Shown: in pieces, positions 36,586 to 44,920 of the stretch | Layout of the letters: each line of letters begins with the position of its first letter | Numbering within the stretch: the first letter of the stretch is position 1 | Origin: Conexibacter arvalis | GTDB taxonomy: Bacteria > Actinomycetota > Thermoleophilia > Solirubrobacterales > Solirubrobacteraceae | Assembly (NCBI RefSeq): GCF_014199525.1 | Contig: NZ_JACHNU010000001.1 | Coordinates: forward strand, 908,182 to 972,181 | DNA length: 64,000 nucleotides | Direction of reading: 5' to 3' | Position numbers and translations under genes: made by a program | Notes under the pieces: generated by a model | What the model was told of the DNA's origin: nothing | The model's database searches: none | What the model saw: the letters and a program-made list of their open reading frames with translations, nothing else

Positions 36586-36661
36586 GCCGGACGAGCACCC
36601 GGCGCGCCGGCGCCGCCGCTCGCGCCGCCGCGCCGCCCGCGGCGACCGGCCGCCCGCGCCG

Positions 36662-37132
36662 CTACGCCCGCTCGACGACCCGCTCGCCGCCGTCGGGCGT
36701 CCAGATGCGGATCACGAGCGCTCTCCTGTCCGCTCGCAGCCCGACCAGCGAGACCTCGCTGAGGTCGAGACGGAAGAGGTGGGAAGGGCCGTCGGCGGCC
36801 GCCGCACCGTTGAGGCGGCGGACCGTCTCCTCGTCGGTGATCTCCTCGACGATGCCCGCGAGCTTCGCGTCGCCCTTCCAGTCGTCGGGCTCGTCGGAGC
36901 CGCTGTGGAGCGCGAAGCGCGGGTCGCGGCGCAGGTCTCTCGCCTTGCGCGCCTGCCACATCGAGCCGATCCACAGCTCGCCGTCGGCGAAGGTCGACTC
37001 GGTGCCGGAGATCCGCGGCGCGCCGTCGCGGCGCACCGTCGCGATCGTCTTGTGCGTGTGTGCGTCGAGCCGCTCGCGCACCTGCGCGGCGAGCGCGGGG
37101 GCGGCGGCCTCGAACTCGGACCATGAGGGCAT
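36662..37132 (-). CDS. Pyridoxamine-5'-phosphate-oxidase-like flavin protein
   Basis: 156 residues. Split-barrel FMN/F420-binding fold: HKTIATVRRDGAPRISG, ELWIGSMWQARKARDLRRDPRFALH. These proteins bind FMN, F420 or heme; activity is unknown. Divergent from an AraC/DinB-like regulator (133 bases). Confidence 0.85.
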   Translation of the reverse strand: MPSWSEFEAAAPALAAQVRERLDAHTHKTIATVRRDGAPRISGTESTFADGELWIGSMWQARKARDLRRDPRFALHSGSDEPDDWKGDAKLAGIVEEITDEETVRRLNGAAAADGPSHLFRLDLSEVSLVGLRADRRALVIRIWTPDGGERVVERA

Positions 37133-37265
37133 CGGCCGATCGTCGCCGACGCCGGCGCCGCCGTCGAGCAGGAGGTCGAATTCGATCAAATGCGGCGACG
37201 CCCGCCCCGCGCGCCCGCGCCCCGTGGCGCCGCGCCAGCCGCGCGAGGCGGGAGGATGTGCGGCG

Positions 37266-38210
37266 ATGGCCGACCGTCTGCGCGAGCTGATCGATCTCGT
37301 CCTCGCCTCGCTCGACGAGCCGGGGACCGACGGCCGCGCGCTCGCCGACCGCGCCCACTTCTCGCGCGACCACCTCGACCGCCTGCTGTCGGCGGCGACC
37401 GGCGAGACCCCGGTCGGGCTGCGCCGCCGCCTGCTGCTGGAGCGCGCCGCCTGGCAGCTGCGCGCCGCCGGCGCATCGGTCTCGGAGGCCGCGGCCGGCT
37501 CCGGATACGGCTCGCTGGCGGCCTTCTCGCGCGCCTTCACGCGCGCCTACGGCGTCGCTCCCCGCGGCTTCCCCGGCTCCGGTCGGCCGGTCGAGCTGGA
37601 GGCGCCGAACGGCATCCACTTCCATCCGCCTGCCGGCCTGCTGCTGCCGGCGCCGGGCGCCGCCGGCGGCGCCGCCGGCCGCGCCCGGCGCAGCCGCGAC
37701 CTCGCCGACCGGCTCGTCACCCACCATCTCGACCGCGTCGACGAGCTGCTGCGGGCCGCCGCGGCCCTCCCGGCCGCCGAGCTGGCGCGACCGCTGCGCC
37801 CCGGCTTCGTCGCGGTCTGGTTCGAGGGCGAGGAGGCGAGCGCGGCGCTGATGGCGCAGCGGCTCGTGCGGACGCTCGAGGTGTGGGGCGCGGCGATCGC
37901 CGGCGAGCCGGAGCCGCAGCCGCGGCTCGACGACGCCGTGCCGCTGGAGCCGGCGGCGCTGCGCGCCCGCTTCCGACCGGCGGCGCGCGCCTTCGCGCGC
38001 CACGTCCGCGCGATCCGCGACCGCGGTGCGTGGGACGACGCCTTCGTCGACGCGCTCTGCGAGCCGCCGCAGGCGTTCACCTACGGCGGCGTCGTGGCGC
38101 ACGTCGTCGAGTTCGGCGCGATCCGCCGCGAGATGCTCGCCTCGCTGCTCGCCGAGCTGGGCGCCGACGGCCTCTCCTCACCCGACGCGATTGTCTGGGA
38201 GCAGGGGTAG
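37266..38210 (+). CDS. AraC-type HTH fused to DinB-like domain
   Basis: 314 residues. N-terminal AraC double HTH (about 5-105): FSRDHLDRLLSAATGETPVGLRRRLLLERAAWQL and GSLAAFSRAFTRAYGVAPRGF. The C-terminal half (about 140-310) resembles a DinB/YfiT four-helix bundle: VTHHLDRVDELL, HVRAIRDRGAWDDAFVDALC, TYGGVVAHVVEFGAIRREML, giving His residues that could bind a metal. Known as a regulator with an appended putative metal-dependent module; the ligand is unknown. Likely partner of the divergent flavin protein. Confidence 0.8.
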   Translation: MADRLRELIDLVLASLDEPGTDGRALADRAHFSRDHLDRLLSAATGETPVGLRRRLLLERAAWQLRAAGASVSEAAAGSGYGSLAAFSRAFTRAYGVAPRGFPGSGRPVELEAPNGIHFHPPAGLLLPAPGAAGGAAGRARRSRDLADRLVTHHLDRVDELLRAAAALPAAELARPLRPGFVAVWFEGEEASAALMAQRLVRTLEVWGAAIAGEPEPQPRLDDAVPLEPAALRARFRPAARAFARHVRAIRDRGAWDDAFVDALCEPPQAFTYGGVVAHVVEFGAIRREMLASLLAELGADGLSSPDAIVWEQG

Positions 38211-38221
38211 GGGCGGCGCCG

Positions 38222-38361
38222 GCGTTCGCTTCGCGCCGGCCGTTCCGCGCCGCGCGCGCCGGCGTTCGCTTCGCGCCGGCAGCTCCGCGGCACGCGCCCC
38301 GCGTTCGCTCCGCGCCGGCCGTTCCGCGGCACGCGCGCCCGCGTTCGCTCCGCGCCGGCCC
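38222..38361. repeat. Three and a half tandem copies of a 40-base hairpin-forming unit
   Basis: Units begin GCGTTCGCT at 38222, 38262, 38301 and 38341 (spacings 40, 39, 40). The first two can fold GCCGGCG ... CGCCGGC around a nine-base loop; the later copies have drifted. The array fills the space between the convergent AraC/DinB (stop 38210) and META-lipoprotein (stop 38366) genes and could act as a multi-hairpin terminator. Confidence 0.75.
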
Positions 38362-38365
38362 GGTG

Positions 38366-39196
38366 CTACCGGCTGGCCGTGAAGACGAGCTGCCGGCCGT
38401 CCTTCGCGAGCACGAGCTTCGCGCCCTCGAAGGACGCCGCGACTCTGCCGTCGAGGATCGCGGTGACCGTCGCCTCAACCCTGTTCGTGGCCTCGTCGCA
38501 GGCCTTGCGCGTCAGCGCGATCGGGCCGAAGACGACGAAGCCTTCGCGCACCCGCGCGCTGCCGCCGCCGCCGTTGCAGCCCGCGAACAGCTCGACCGCG
38601 CCGTCCTCGCCGATCAGCAGCGTCGGTGCCGCGACGCCGGCCGGCACGCTCGACGCCGTCCCGTCGGAACCGCCCTCGGCGATCGTCTCCAGCGTCCACC
38701 TCGTGCCGGCGATCGGCGGCGGGTCGCTCGGGCGGTCGCGCTCGACCAGCTCGATCGCGGCGCCGTCGTCGCCGGTCAGCGTCAGCCGTCTGCCGTCGAG
38801 CGCGATCCGCGGATGCGAACCAAGGAGCGTGCGCATCCGCTCCTCCTGCCGCATCAACGCCGGCTCGCAACCCATCTCCGTCTGGAACAGCTCGTCCGCG
38901 ATCAGGCGGCCGTCGGCGATCTCGTAGCGGCCGCCGATGCCGTTGCAGCCGGTCGAGGCCCCGAGCCGGCCGTCTCTGAACGCGATTCTCGCGTCGGACC
39001 CGGCGACCGGCGGAGCGCCGTCGATCCGCCGCGCGGCGAAGTCGCGTCCGTCGAGCTGGTCGGCGGTCGGAGGCGCCGCGGTCGTCGTCGTCGCCGGAAA
39101 GCTCCCGCCGGTGCTCGCCGCCCCGCCGTCGTCGCTGCTCCCGCAGCCGGCGAGCGCGGCCGCGACGAGCGCGACCATGATGCCGCTGCGCCACAT
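38366..39196 (-). CDS. Lipoprotein with two META/HslJ domains
   Basis: 276 residues, start ATG 39196. Lipobox LAGC then Ser/Thr/Ala tether (about 18-45). Two META repeats: about 45-155 with ASTGCNGIGGRYEI, and about 165-275 with ELFAGCNGGGGSARV. HslJ-type META domains occur in heat-shock and motility-related outer-layer proteins of unknown mechanism. Single gene. Confidence 0.8.
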   Translation of the reverse strand: MWRSGIMVALVAAALAGCGSSDDGGAASTGGSFPATTTTAAPPTADQLDGRDFAARRIDGAPPVAGSDARIAFRDGRLGASTGCNGIGGRYEIADGRLIADELFQTEMGCEPALMRQEERMRTLLGSHPRIALDGRRLTLTGDDGAAIELVERDRPSDPPPIAGTRWTLETIAEGGSDGTASSVPAGVAAPTLLIGEDGAVELFAGCNGGGGSARVREGFVVFGPIALTRKACDEATNRVEATVTAILDGRVAASFEGAKLVLAKDGRQLVFTASR

Positions 39197-39232
39197 GCCG
39201 GCGAGCATACCCGGCCCGCCTGCGCGCCTCCG

Positions 39233-39305
39233 GCGCATGCCCGCCGCCGACGCCCGCCTGCGCGCCCCGTCCACCTCCCGCGCATGCCCGCCGCCGACGC
39301 CCGCC
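39233..39305. repeat. Direct repeat of 26 bases
   Basis: The 26-mer beginning GCGCATGCCCGCCG occurs at 39233-39258 and again at 39280-39305, offset 47 bases, in the gap between the META lipoprotein and the next minus-strand gene. Confidence 0.7.
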
Positions 39306-39325
39306 CGCCCCCGCGGCCAGGCCCC

Positions 39326-40156
39326 TCACGGCCCCTGCGGCTGCTCCTCCTGCGGCGCCGCGCCGCCGACCGACGGCGGCGTCGCGGTCGTCGGCGCGGG
39401 CGTGGGGGCCGTCTCGGACGGCGCCGTGCGCGTGGCGGGCGCCTCCTGCTCGGTCGTCGGCGACGGCGTCTCCTGCTCGGTCGTCGGGCGATCGGCAGGC
39501 GGCGTCGTGGTCTGCTGCGGCGTCGTCTGCTCGGCCGGCGTCGTCGAGGTCGTCGCCGGTCTCTCGTCGCCGCCACCGCGCTGGCGCGGGGAGAAGAGCG
39601 AGCTGGAGCCGCCGCGCCCGGTGATCGCGCTGCCGGTCGTGAGGTCGGCGACGACGAAGAAGCCGACGGCGATCGCGAACGCCAGCGCGCCGGTCACGAG
39701 CGCCAGCCTGATCCGCCTGCGGTCCCAGCCGCGGTGGTCGCTGCGCGGGTACTCGTGGACGACCTCGCGGCCGGCCTCGGCGTCGGAGCGCCGCCCGTGC
39801 GCAGGTCGCTCATGCGTCGGATCGAGGGGCTCGGCCGGCTCGGGCACCGGCGGCGCGACCGGATGCTCGCGCGCCGACGCCGGCGGGCCGCCTCTGCCGC
39901 TCGGCCGCAGCGGCGCGAGCGCGGCGCTTGGGGAGGGGACGGCCTCGATCGGCTTGCGTACCAGCTCGGAGACGAGCGCGACGACGACCGGCGTGACCGC
40001 GGCGCCTATCAGGGTGCCGGGCGCCCACAGCGACGAGACGAGGAACGCGGCCGCGACCGACGCGACGCTCGCGACCGTCAGCGTCCGCCACGAGATGCGC
40101 GACTCGGCCGGCCCTTCCTGCCGTGCTCGCGACCGCTGCTCGCCCGATGCCTCCAT
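39326..40156 (-). CDS. Hypothetical membrane protein with Thr/Pro-rich tail
   Basis: 276 residues. Two hydrophobic regions: about 25-65 (one or two helices) and about 148-172; charged Pro-rich stretch between them; C-terminal third dominated by Thr/Pro/Glu (TTTPPADRPTTEQETPSPTTEQE within it), likely an extended region outside the cell. No recognised domain. Confidence 0.6.
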   Translation of the reverse strand: MEASGEQRSRARQEGPAESRISWRTLTVASVASVAAAFLVSSLWAPGTLIGAAVTPVVVALVSELVRKPIEAVPSPSAALAPLRPSGRGGPPASAREHPVAPPVPEPAEPLDPTHERPAHGRRSDAEAGREVVHEYPRSDHRGWDRRRIRLALVTGALAFAIAVGFFVVADLTTGSAITGRGGSSSLFSPRQRGGGDERPATTSTTPAEQTTPQQTTTPPADRPTTEQETPSPTTEQEAPATRTAPSETAPTPAPTTATPPSVGGAAPQEEQPQGP

Positions 40157-40265
40157 TCCGCTCTCCTACCCGCGGCCCGCCGCGCGCCCGCGCCGGGGCG
40201 GCGATGAGTTCGGCGGGCTCGCGCGGTCTGATTCCCGAACGTTCCCGACGACAGGAGACGACCAG

Positions 40266-41018
40266 ATGATGCTCGACGGCAAGCGGGCCGTGATCTACGG
40301 CGGCGGCGGCTCGATCGGCGGCGCGGTCGCGCGCGCCTTCGCGCGCGAAGGCGCGACCGTCTTCCTCGCCGGCCGCACGCAGGAGCCGCTCGACCGCGTC
40401 GCGGCCGACATCCGCGCCGCCGGCGGGCGGGCCGAGACGGCGCTGGTCGACGCGCTCGACGAGCGCGCGGTCGACGCCCACGCGGACGAGATCGCGGCCG
40501 GCGGCGGCATCGACGTCTCCCTCAACGTCGTCGCCCACGGCGACGTGCAGGGGACGCCGATGGCCGAGATGGCGGTCGACGACTACCTGCGGCCGGTCGA
40601 GACCGCGGTGCGGACCTCGTTCATCACCTGGCGCGCCGCGGCGCGCCACATGGCCAGCGACGGCGGCGGCACGATCCTCGTCTTCGGCGGCGACGGCGAC
40701 CCGATGCGCGGCTACAGTCTCGGTGGGCTGCAGACCGCGTTCACGGCGCTGGAGTCGATGCGCCGCCAGCTGGCGATGGAGCTCGGGCCGCAGGGCGTCC
40801 GCGTCGTGACGCTGCGGACGGGCGGCGTGCCGGAGTCGATCCCCGCCAGCTTCGCCGGCCGCGAGGCGATCGAGCGGTCGATCACCGAGCTGACGATGCT
40901 CGGCCGCGCCGCGACCCTGGAGGACGTCGGCAACGCCGCCGTCTTCGCTGCCTCCGACTGGGCCCGCACGATGACGGCCGCGACGATCAACGTCAGCTGC
41001 GGAGCGCTGATCGACTGA
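40266..41018 (+). CDS. Atypical short-chain dehydrogenase without catalytic lysine
   Basis: 250 residues; GGAGACG lies just upstream of ATG 40266. Rossmann motif YGGGGSIGGAVA at 11-22 and the NAG region modified to LNVVAHG. The usual YxxxK is YSLGG at 150-154, so Lys is Gly and the standard proton relay is broken. C-terminus typical for enoyl-ACP-reductase-like SDRs (AVFAASDWARTMTAATINVSCGALID). May be a non-classical reductase or non-catalytic protein. Confidence 0.8.
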   Translation: MMLDGKRAVIYGGGGSIGGAVARAFAREGATVFLAGRTQEPLDRVAADIRAAGGRAETALVDALDERAVDAHADEIAAGGGIDVSLNVVAHGDVQGTPMAEMAVDDYLRPVETAVRTSFITWRAAARHMASDGGGTILVFGGDGDPMRGYSLGGLQTAFTALESMRRQLAMELGPQGVRVVTLRTGGVPESIPASFAGREAIERSITELTMLGRAATLEDVGNAAVFAASDWARTMTAATINVSCGALID

Positions 41019-41029
41019 CCGCGAGCCGC

Positions 41030-41488
41030 TCAGCCGCCGGCCGCGAGCTCCCCTTCCAGCTCCCGCTTCAACGTCGCGCAGTCGGCGTCGAACTGGCGGC
41101 GGAGCCTGCGGGCGAGCAGCGGCTCCATCAGGCGCATCGCGCCGGTCGGCTGGCCGTGGGCGTGGAAGGAGAGATGGGTCGCGCTGCCGTCGCGCACCGG
41201 CGCGAAGTGCAGGTCGGCGTCGACCGGCAGCGCGCCCTCGACGACGTGCAGGTCGAAGCGCCGCGGCGGGTCGAAGGCGGCGACCACGACGAGCGAGCGC
41301 AGCTCGCGGCCGCCGGGGGCGCGGTGGACCTCGCGCAGCCGGGCGCCGAGCGCGACCGGTCCGCCGCCCTCGACCTCGGAGGAGACGGTGCCGGCCTGCC
41401 AGCTCGGCAGCTTCGCGGGATCGGTCGCGTAGGCGAAGACGTCGGCCGGCGGTCGCGCGATCTCGGTCTCGATCGTGAAGTCGATCAT
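41030..41488 (-). CDS. SRPBCC (START-like) family protein
   Basis: 152 residues: TIETEIARPPADVFAYATDPAKLPSWQ start, central beta strands and a long C-terminal helix (LMEPLLARRLRRQFDADCATLKRELEGEL). Members bind hydrophobic ligands or act in polyketide or stress metabolism; ligand unknown. Confidence 0.85.
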   Translation of the reverse strand: MIDFTIETEIARPPADVFAYATDPAKLPSWQAGTVSSEVEGGGPVALGARLREVHRAPGGRELRSLVVVAAFDPPRRFDLHVVEGALPVDADLHFAPVRDGSATHLSFHAHGQPTGAMRLMEPLLARRLRRQFDADCATLKRELEGELAAGG

Positions 41489-41547
41489 CCTCGCTCCCTC
41501 CTGCTGGTTGTCTCCAACCGCGGCCGAACGCATGCCTGCTGGGCACG

Positions 41548-41690
41548 CTAGGGCCGCAGGTCGATCACGACGCCGGCGTGGTCGGAAGGTCAGAGGCGCC
41601 CGATCGCCGTCGTCGACGTGCGGTTGAGCGGGTTGCGGCCGGTCACCCAACCCCACTTGCGCCCGTGCGGCCGCGGGGCTGGTGCGCGGC
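41548..41690 (-). pseudogene. Remnant of an endonuclease/exonuclease/phosphatase-like gene
   Basis: On the minus strand one frame reads RKWGWVTGRNPLNRTSTTA then GRL, a stop (41590-41592), then PSDHAGVVIDLRP and TAG at 41548. The final SDHAGVV-DL is the typical end of EEP-family enzymes, and the internal stop stands where LWPSDH is expected (TGG to TGA). No longer upstream part is present. It lies between two intact minus-strand genes. Confidence 0.5.
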
Positions 41691-41699
41691 GTGGCGCGA

Positions 41700-42479
41700 T
41701 CAGCCGGCCTGTGCGGCGGCCTCTGAGGCCAGCTCGGCGAAGGTCGGCGTCCACAGCCGCTCGGCGCGGCGCAGGCCGGCGACGAGATCGAGGCTCTCGA
41801 CCAGCACGTCGAGCGCGTCGCGGCGCTCGAAGCGGTGAGCCGGCGGCGCGATCGCGAGCATCCCGCCCAGCGGCAGCGTCCGCCCGACCGCCGCCTGGAA
41901 GGCGAGGTGGAACGACGACGGGCTGGCGGCCTCATCACGCGCCACCGGGATCCGCACGAGCCCGTCGTCGCCGCGCGTCGGCCGGGCAGCCGGCGCGCCG
42001 CCGGGCAGCGCGACGTAGGCAGCCCCCGCCGCTCGCAGCGCATCGGCCGCGGCGTCGGTGGCGCCCGGGTGGCTGCTGCCGGGCGCGTCGGCGTCGGTGG
42101 CGCCCGCGTCGGCCGCACGCTCCTGGCGCGTGTCGGCGCTGCCGCCCGGCTCGCCGGCGCCGGCCGTGAGCAGCGCGCCGGCCGGTTGGGCGCCGGCGTC
42201 GCGCAGCGCGGCGAAGCCGTCGGCGAGCGCGTCCGGCTCGGTCGTGTCGGCGAGCAGGCCGACCTCGTTGGCCGACAGGTCGATCATCTCGAGCGCGAAC
42301 GGCTCGGCCGTCGCGATCTCGGGCTCGACGAAGAAGGTGGCGTACAGCTGCCGGTCGCTCAGCACGCGCAGCAGCGTCGGCAGCGCCGGCGTCACGGGAT
42401 GGTCGGGCGCCGGCGTCGCGAGCCCGGCGAAGGCGACCGCGACGGCGGCCGGACGGCGATCGGGGCCCCAGGGCGGCAT
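41700..42479 (-). CDS. Degenerate polysaccharide-deacetylase-like protein
   Basis: 259 residues. The N-terminal part (AVAVAFAGLATPAPDHPVTPALPTLLRVLS..LYATFFVEPE) and the spacing to a C-terminal LDLVAGLRRAERLWTPTFAELA resemble NodB-type deacetylases, but the metal-binding Asp-Asp (TFDD) is AFAG and the HxxxH motif is absent, so catalysis is unlikely. A low-complexity Ala/Asp/Gly region sits near 105-150. Family placement is tentative. Confidence 0.45.
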   Translation of the reverse strand: MPPWGPDRRPAAVAVAFAGLATPAPDHPVTPALPTLLRVLSDRQLYATFFVEPEIATAEPFALEMIDLSANEVGLLADTTEPDALADGFAALRDAGAQPAGALLTAGAGEPGGSADTRQERAADAGATDADAPGSSHPGATDAAADALRAAGAAYVALPGGAPAARPTRGDDGLVRIPVARDEAASPSSFHLAFQAAVGRTLPLGGMLAIAPPAHRFERRDALDVLVESLDLVAGLRRAERLWTPTFAELASEAAAQAG

Positions 42480-42537
42480 CGCGCCGAAGCGTAGCGGCGA
42501 CCGCGCGGCCCGCGTCGTCGCGGCCCTCGTCACGCGT

Positions 42538-42602
42538 CGCTCGCCGCGCCGCCGCTCCCCAGCCGCCGCTCGTCCCGCCGCTCGCCGCGCCGCCGCTCCC
42601 CA
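42538..42602. repeat. 24-base direct repeat, 41-base period
   Basis: A 24-mer beginning CGCTCGCCGCGCC occurs at 42538-42561 and 42579-42602, in the gap upstream of the Cys-rich small gene. Confidence 0.65.
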
Positions 42603-42665
42603 CCCGCCGTTTGCCGGCGACGGCGTCGGGTAGCGGCTCGCAGATCCCCGCGAAAGGAGCACGCC

Positions 42666-42917
42666 ATGGCCCGCTGCGAGGTCTGCGGCAACGACTACGA
42701 CAAGCCGATCGAGATCACGGTCGCCGGCGCCCATCACGTCTTCGACTCGTTCGAGTGCGCGATCCATGCGATCGCGCCGCGCTGCGAGCACTGCGGCTGC
42801 GCCGTCATCGGCCACGGGACCGAGGCCGACGGCCACTTCTTCTGCTGCGCCCATTGCGCCTCGGAGAAGGGCTTCGCCCAGATGACCGACCGGGTCGACC
42901 AGCCCGCGCACGCCTGA
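42666..42917 (+). CDS. Small Cys/His-rich putative metal-binding protein
   Basis: 83 residues with GAAAGGAG upstream. Ten cysteines and several histidines: CEVCG, FECAIHAIAPRCEHCGC, FFCCAHCA. The CxxC pairs suggest one or two structural zinc sites. Similar short proteins are found in actinobacteria without known role; possible metal buffer or treble-clef-like domain. Confidence 0.75.
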   Translation: MARCEVCGNDYDKPIEITVAGAHHVFDSFECAIHAIAPRCEHCGCAVIGHGTEADGHFFCCAHCASEKGFAQMTDRVDQPAHA

Positions 42918-42923
42918 GCCGAA

Positions 42924-42976
42924 CCGATCAATGGCGTTCTGTACAGGCCATTCCTGTACGGACCGCCACTGATCGG
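42924..42976. terminator. Long hairpin between convergent genes
   Basis: CCGATCAATGGCG (42924-42936) pairs with CGCCACTGATCGG (42964-42976), 12 of 13, and GTACAGG (42941-42947) with CCTGTAC (42953-42959). It separates the Cys-rich gene from the convergent flavin oxidoreductase. Confidence 0.7.
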
Positions 42977-42988
42977 ATTCCGCGGCTG

Positions 42989-44170
42989 TCAGGAGGAGGG
43001 CGTCCAGGGGCCGAGCCGCTCCAGCAGCGGGCCGCGCCGCTCCATCGCCCAGCGCGCCTGCGGCGGCCACGAGGCCCACGCCTCGGCGGTCGCGCCGTCG
43101 CCACCGCCGTTCGCGCCGGCGCCGCTCGCGCGCAGCGCCGCCTCGGCATGCAGCGGCCAGTTGGGGTCGTCGAGGGCCGTGCGGCCGAGCGCGACGAGGT
43201 CGGCCTCGCCGTCGGCGACGATCGCCTCGGCGTGCGCCGGGTCGACCACCAGTCCGACCGCCATCGAGGCGACCCCGGCCTCCCGCCGGACGCGGGAGGC
43301 GTAGGGCACCTGGTAGCCGTAATGCTCGGGATGGGCGTAGCGCTTCCCGACGCCGCCCGAGGAGCAGTCGACCACATCGACGCCGACCGCCCCGAGCTCG
43401 CGCGCGAACGCGACCGTGTCGTCGGCGGTCGTGCCGGTCAGCTCGCCGTCGACCGCCGAGACGCGCGCGAACAGCGGTCTGTCGTCGGGCACCACGGCGC
43501 GCAGCTCGCGCACGATCTCGAGCGGCAGCCGCATGCGGCCGGCGAGGTCGCCGCCGTACTCGTCGTCGCGGTGATTTGCGAGCGGGGAGAGGAAGGCGTT
43601 CAGCAGATAGCCGTGGGCGCAGTGCAGCTCGATCACGTCGAAGCCGGCCGCCAGCGCCCGCCGGGCGGCGGCGACGAACGCGGCCTTCACCTCGGCGATC
43701 CCGTCACGGGTCAGCTCGGCCGGCTCCGGCCACCCCTCGACGGCGGCGCGCGCGCTCGCGGAGACCGTCGGCCACGCCGGCTCGCCGCGCGCGGCGTCGG
43801 CCTCGGTCAGCGGGCCGAAGCCCTGCCACGGCCGCTGCGTGCTCGCCTTCGGGCCGGCGTGGCCAAGCTGGATCCCCGCGGCGGCGCCGTACGATCTGAT
43901 CAGCCGCGCGATCCGCGCCAGCGGCTCGATCTGCTCGTCGGACCAGATGCCGAGGTCGCCCGGCGTGATCCGCCCCTCCGGCACGACGGCGGTCGACTCG
44001 GCGATCACGAGGCCGAAGCCGCCCATCGCGAAGCGGCCGAGGTTGACGAGGTGATGGTCGCCGGGGAGGCCGTCGGTCGCCGAGTACTGGCACATCGGCG
44101 AGACGACGAGGCGGTTTCTGAGCGTGAGCCCGCGCAGCGTCAGCGGGCTGAGCAGGCGCGGCGCGCTCAC
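42989..44170 (-). CDS. NADH:flavin oxidoreductase / old yellow enzyme (YqjM-like)
   Basis: 393 residues from GTG 44170, which overlaps the acetyltransferase stop (GTGA). FMN TIM barrel with LTLRNRLVVSPMCQYSA (Cys26 region typical of YqjM-class OYEs), GIQLGHAGPKAS, ELHCAHGYLLNAFLSP (substrate His), GDLAGRMRLPLE and DLVALGRTALDDPNWP. Likely reduces activated C=C bonds with NADPH. Confidence 0.92.
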   Translation of the reverse strand: MSAPRLLSPLTLRGLTLRNRLVVSPMCQYSATDGLPGDHHLVNLGRFAMGGFGLVIAESTAVVPEGRITPGDLGIWSDEQIEPLARIARLIRSYGAAAGIQLGHAGPKASTQRPWQGFGPLTEADAARGEPAWPTVSASARAAVEGWPEPAELTRDGIAEVKAAFVAAARRALAAGFDVIELHCAHGYLLNAFLSPLANHRDDEYGGDLAGRMRLPLEIVRELRAVVPDDRPLFARVSAVDGELTGTTADDTVAFARELGAVGVDVVDCSSGGVGKRYAHPEHYGYQVPYASRVRREAGVASMAVGLVVDPAHAEAIVADGEADLVALGRTALDDPNWPLHAEAALRASGAGANGGGDGATAEAWASWPPQARWAMERRGPLLERLGPWTPSS

Positions 44171-44703
44171 GAGACGGCGATCCGGTAGAGGCGGTGGGGC
44201 AGCTCGACGACGGTCGTCTCGCCCTCGTAGGCGAAGCCGCAGCGCTCGATCGTCGCGACCGCCCGCGGGTTGAGGTCGGGCATCGCGAAGGCGACGACCG
44301 ACTCGAGCCCGCGGATCGCGTGCGCGTGCGCGAGCGCGCTCGTGGTCACCTCGGCCGCGTAGCCGCGACCCCAGCGGTCGGGCGCGAGGATGAAGCCGGC
44401 CTCGACCTCGGCGCGCCCCGCGACGACGGTGTAGCTGAGCCCGACGTGGCCGACGATCTGCTCGCCGTCGCGCTCGCGGACGGTCCACGGCCCGAACCCG
44501 TGGGCCTCCCAGTGGGCGTCGTAGCGGGCAAGCCAGGCGTACGTCTGCTCGCGCGTGCGCGGACCGCCGAGGTGCGCCGGCCACATCGTGCGCGCGATCG
44601 CCTCGTCGGCGAACAGCGGCGCGAACGCGTCGAGCTCGCCCTCGGCGTCGCAGCGGGTCGCCACGAGCCGCTCGGTCTCGATCCGTTCAGGGAAGGCGGT
44701 CAT
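44167..44703 (-). CDS. GNAT acetyltransferase, RimJ/RimL-like
   Basis: 178 residues. ETERLVATRC start, VGHVGLSYTV, acetyl-CoA loop DRWGRGYAAEVT and NPRAVATIERCGF are typical of ribosomal-protein-like or small-molecule acetyltransferases. First gene of a pair with the OYE; divergent from hyuA across a 217-base region with repeated TGTGCG motifs. Confidence 0.88.
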   Translation of the reverse strand: MTAFPERIETERLVATRCDAEGELDAFAPLFADEAIARTMWPAHLGGPRTREQTYAWLARYDAHWEAHGFGPWTVRERDGEQIVGHVGLSYTVVAGRAEVEAGFILAPDRWGRGYAAEVTTSALAHAHAIRGLESVVAFAMPDLNPRAVATIERCGFAYEGETTVVELPHRLYRIAVS

Positions 44704-44920
44704 CCGGTCCTCTCGTGTCAGATGGTGCGTTGAGCGCACAAATGTGCGTCATCATCAGCGACGGGCGCGAGCGAAACCCCGTGCCGACTGGCAAATCGTA
44801 GCGGCAACCGGCCCGACCAATTGTGCGCATTGCGATTGCTCGGGCGATATGCGAACATCGCCCTCACGGTCGCCACGCCCATCCGGCGATCGCTGCAAGC
44901 AACTGAGAGGGAGCAGTGGA
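44704..44920. promoter_or_regulatory. Divergent control region of GNAT/OYE and hyuA with TGTGCG motifs
   Basis: Contains the palindrome CGCACA-AA-TGTGCG (44735-44748) and the element TGTGCGCAT (44822-44830) ... ATGCGAACA (44849-44857). Within the latter, TTGCGA (44830-44835) and GAACAT (44853-44858) with 17-bp spacing could be -35/-10 of the hyuA promoter. The same 37-base element with the same spacing occurs at 61544-61580, and the half-site TGTGCGAACA occurs at 60139. Confidence 0.7.
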
